A DNA stretch of 64,000 nt from Eutrophocola sp049446715 (GTDB lineage: Bacteria > Pseudomonadota > Gammaproteobacteria > Pseudomonadales > Pseudohongiellaceae). This document shows positions 62,754 to 64,000 of the stretch, piece after piece. The translations under genes were made by a program, and so were the position numbers. The stretch covers positions 1 through 64,000 of the forward strand of contig JBMTQX010000012.1 in the NCBI GenBank assembly GCA_049446715.1, in the 5' to 3' direction. The notes below the pieces were generated by a model that did no database searches, was not told the DNA's origin, and saw nothing but the letters and a program-made list of their open reading frames with translations. The first letter of the stretch is position 1. The number at the start of each line of letters is the position of its first letter.

Positions 62754-64000
62754 ATGCCAATTCCGCTTTTGCAGATTCGCCAGGACAGGCCAGTGTTTTC
62801 CAGAGACCAGACCTACACCTTGCTTGTCCGTGACGAGGCCAAACTGCCCATGGCAATCCTGGGCATCCTTGTCGGTATTTCCTCGGGCCTGCTGGTCAAT
62901 CTGTTCCGCTTCGTGCTGGAAACACCCTTCCCGCTGTTCTTTGACGGCAATTCGCCTGATGATTTTGAAGCCCTGCCCCCCTGCTGCATTTTGTGATGCC
63001 GATAATGGGCTGCCTGGTGGTCGGCCTCTCCTGCATAGGCTCAAACCGGAGCAGCAGCGCCTGGGCGTGGCCCATGTCATCGACAAAGTGCAGCATTTTT
63101 GCTCCAAGATGCCGGTACACAATGCCGTGATGCAGTTTGTGACGGCCTCCATTGCCCTGATCAGTGGCGGCTCTTGCGGCCGTAAAGGCCCTTCCATCCA
63201 TCTGGGCGCCGCCATGGGAGGCGCCATCGGCAGCGCCTTGGTATTGCCCAACAACAGCATACGCACCCTGATAGCGGCCGCTTTCAACACGCCCATTGCC
63301 GGTGTCATTTTTGCTATGGAAGTCATACTGCTCGAATACGCCATCACCGACATCATCCCCATCATCATCGCTGCTGTGAATGGCAAGGTTGTCACCCAGG
63401 TACTCTATGGTGACGAACCCGTCTTCATGATCGAGTCGGTCGCTATGAACAGCCTCTGTAAATTGCCATGGGTGGTGTTTACGGGACTGGTAATTGGGGT
63501 GCTGGCCAGCAGCTTTGTCCGGCTGCACAAACTGGCTTTATCGTTCAGTCACCTTGATGTCCGCCTGCGACTCGCCCTAGTTGGCCTGTTCACCGGATCA
63601 GTGGCGATCTTCGTCCCGGAGATCGTGGGCACGGGGTATGACTCGCTCAACGAGGCCATGCTGGGCAAACTGGCCCTGGATTACCTGCTGATACTGCTGG
63701 TGGCAAAACTGGTCGTCACGGCTATCAGCCTGGGGCTGGGACTGCCCGGCGGCGCCATTGGCTCCAGCCTGATAATCTGCGGCATTGCCGGCGCCTTCAT
63801 GGGCACCATCGGTGAACAGATCATGCCCGGCACCATCCCCTCGACCGCGTTTTACGTCCTCATTGGCATGTGCGCCATGATGGGGGATACCCTGCAGGCA
63901 TCCCTGGCGGCACTGATGGCTCTGCTGGAACTCAGCGACAACCCGGCCATTATTCTGCCGGCCATGCTGATCATCGTGGTGTCCAACTTGACCAGTTCGG
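62754..64000 (+). pseudogene. Decayed ClC-family chloride channel gene, cut by window end
   Basis: The reading starts normally (LVRDEAKLPMAILGILVG, first helix) but meets TGA at 62994-62996. A one-base loss near the C-tract 62976-62981 and another near 63026-63031 are needed to restore LLHRLKPEQQRLGVAHVI and the rest. Conserved ClC blocks then follow, including SLGLGLPGGAIGSS and GMCAMMGDTLQA. An in-frame gap near 63271-63280 removes about eight residues of the LLxxGAAAxIAAAFN region. The gating glutamate of GREGP is lysine (GRKGP, 63178-63192). A TATAAT at 62750-62755 overlaps the ATG, so GTG 62793 may have been the original start. The C-terminus lies beyond the window. Confidence 0.82.

Overview
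The window reads as chromosomal DNA of an aerobic, ubiquinone-making gammaproteobacterium with roughly 55-60% GC. The evidence is the gene neighbourhoods: fabA-fabB, tamA-tamB, aroQ-accB-accC-prmA, dusB-fis-purH-purD, coq7, murU-amgK next to lptD-surA-pdxA-rsmA-apaG-apaH, and cca with folK-folB-tsaD and rpsU. The order is closest to what I know from Pseudomonas-like genomes, but several expected neighbours are absent (speD, crp/vfr, trpD, plsY, dnaG, rpoD). I therefore place it only as a non-model gammaproteobacterium, possibly marine. No phage, plasmid, CRISPR array, rRNA or convincing tRNA was seen.

Layout. 1-5.9 kb is an accessory stretch: a class V aminotransferase, an exported NIPSNAP protein, a lipoprotein sulfatase, an exported NHL-repeat protein and a hydroxycinnamoyl-CoA hydratase-lyase-like enzyme, separated by short REP-type hairpins. 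6-10 kb holds sugar-nucleotide genes (manC, galU, phosphomannomutase). 10-12.6 kb has fabA, fabB and a free-standing DsbD alpha domain, followed by a long inverted repeat. 12.9-18.3 kb is tamB and tamA. After a 600-base gap come aroQ, accB, accC, prmA, a zinc-ribbon/DUF3426 membrane protein, dusB, fis, purH, purD and coq7 (18.9-29.8 kb). On the minus strand, 29.8-34.4 kb, are an OsmC-like gene and a compact rpe-trpE-trpG-trpC-dgkA operon without trpD. 34.6-38.3 kb has htpX, a broken uspA, a LOG-family gene and a class II glutamine amidotransferase.

38.5-40.3 kb is the murU-amgK cell-wall recycling pair, divergent from lptD-surA-pdxA-rsmA-apaG-apaH-cca-pteridine reductase (40.4-49.4 kb). 49.4-53.7 kb carries a sulfotransferase, an M3 peptidase, a GNAT acetyltransferase and a DUF2007 protein. 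Then come folK, folB and tsaD, a quinone-oxidoreductase-like gene, a three-LysM MltD lytic transglycosylase, an aromatic amino acid ammonia-lyase, rpsU, yqeY, a voltage-gated K+ channel and a decayed ClC chloride-channel gene that runs off the end.

Most of the window is housekeeping: envelope assembly (lptD, surA, tamAB), fatty acids (fabAB, accBC), purines, tryptophan, folate and RNA modification. The points most worth a second look are: a Phe-His substrate-selectivity pair in the ammonia-lyase; an HCHL homologue lacking two active-site residues; a probable AUC start codon on prmA; two decayed genes (uspA, clc); a trp operon missing trpD; and two REP families, one with covarying stems and frequent inverted doublets. 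Coordinates, reading frames and motifs were read directly; family comparisons come from memory of reference proteins and should be confirmed by alignment.
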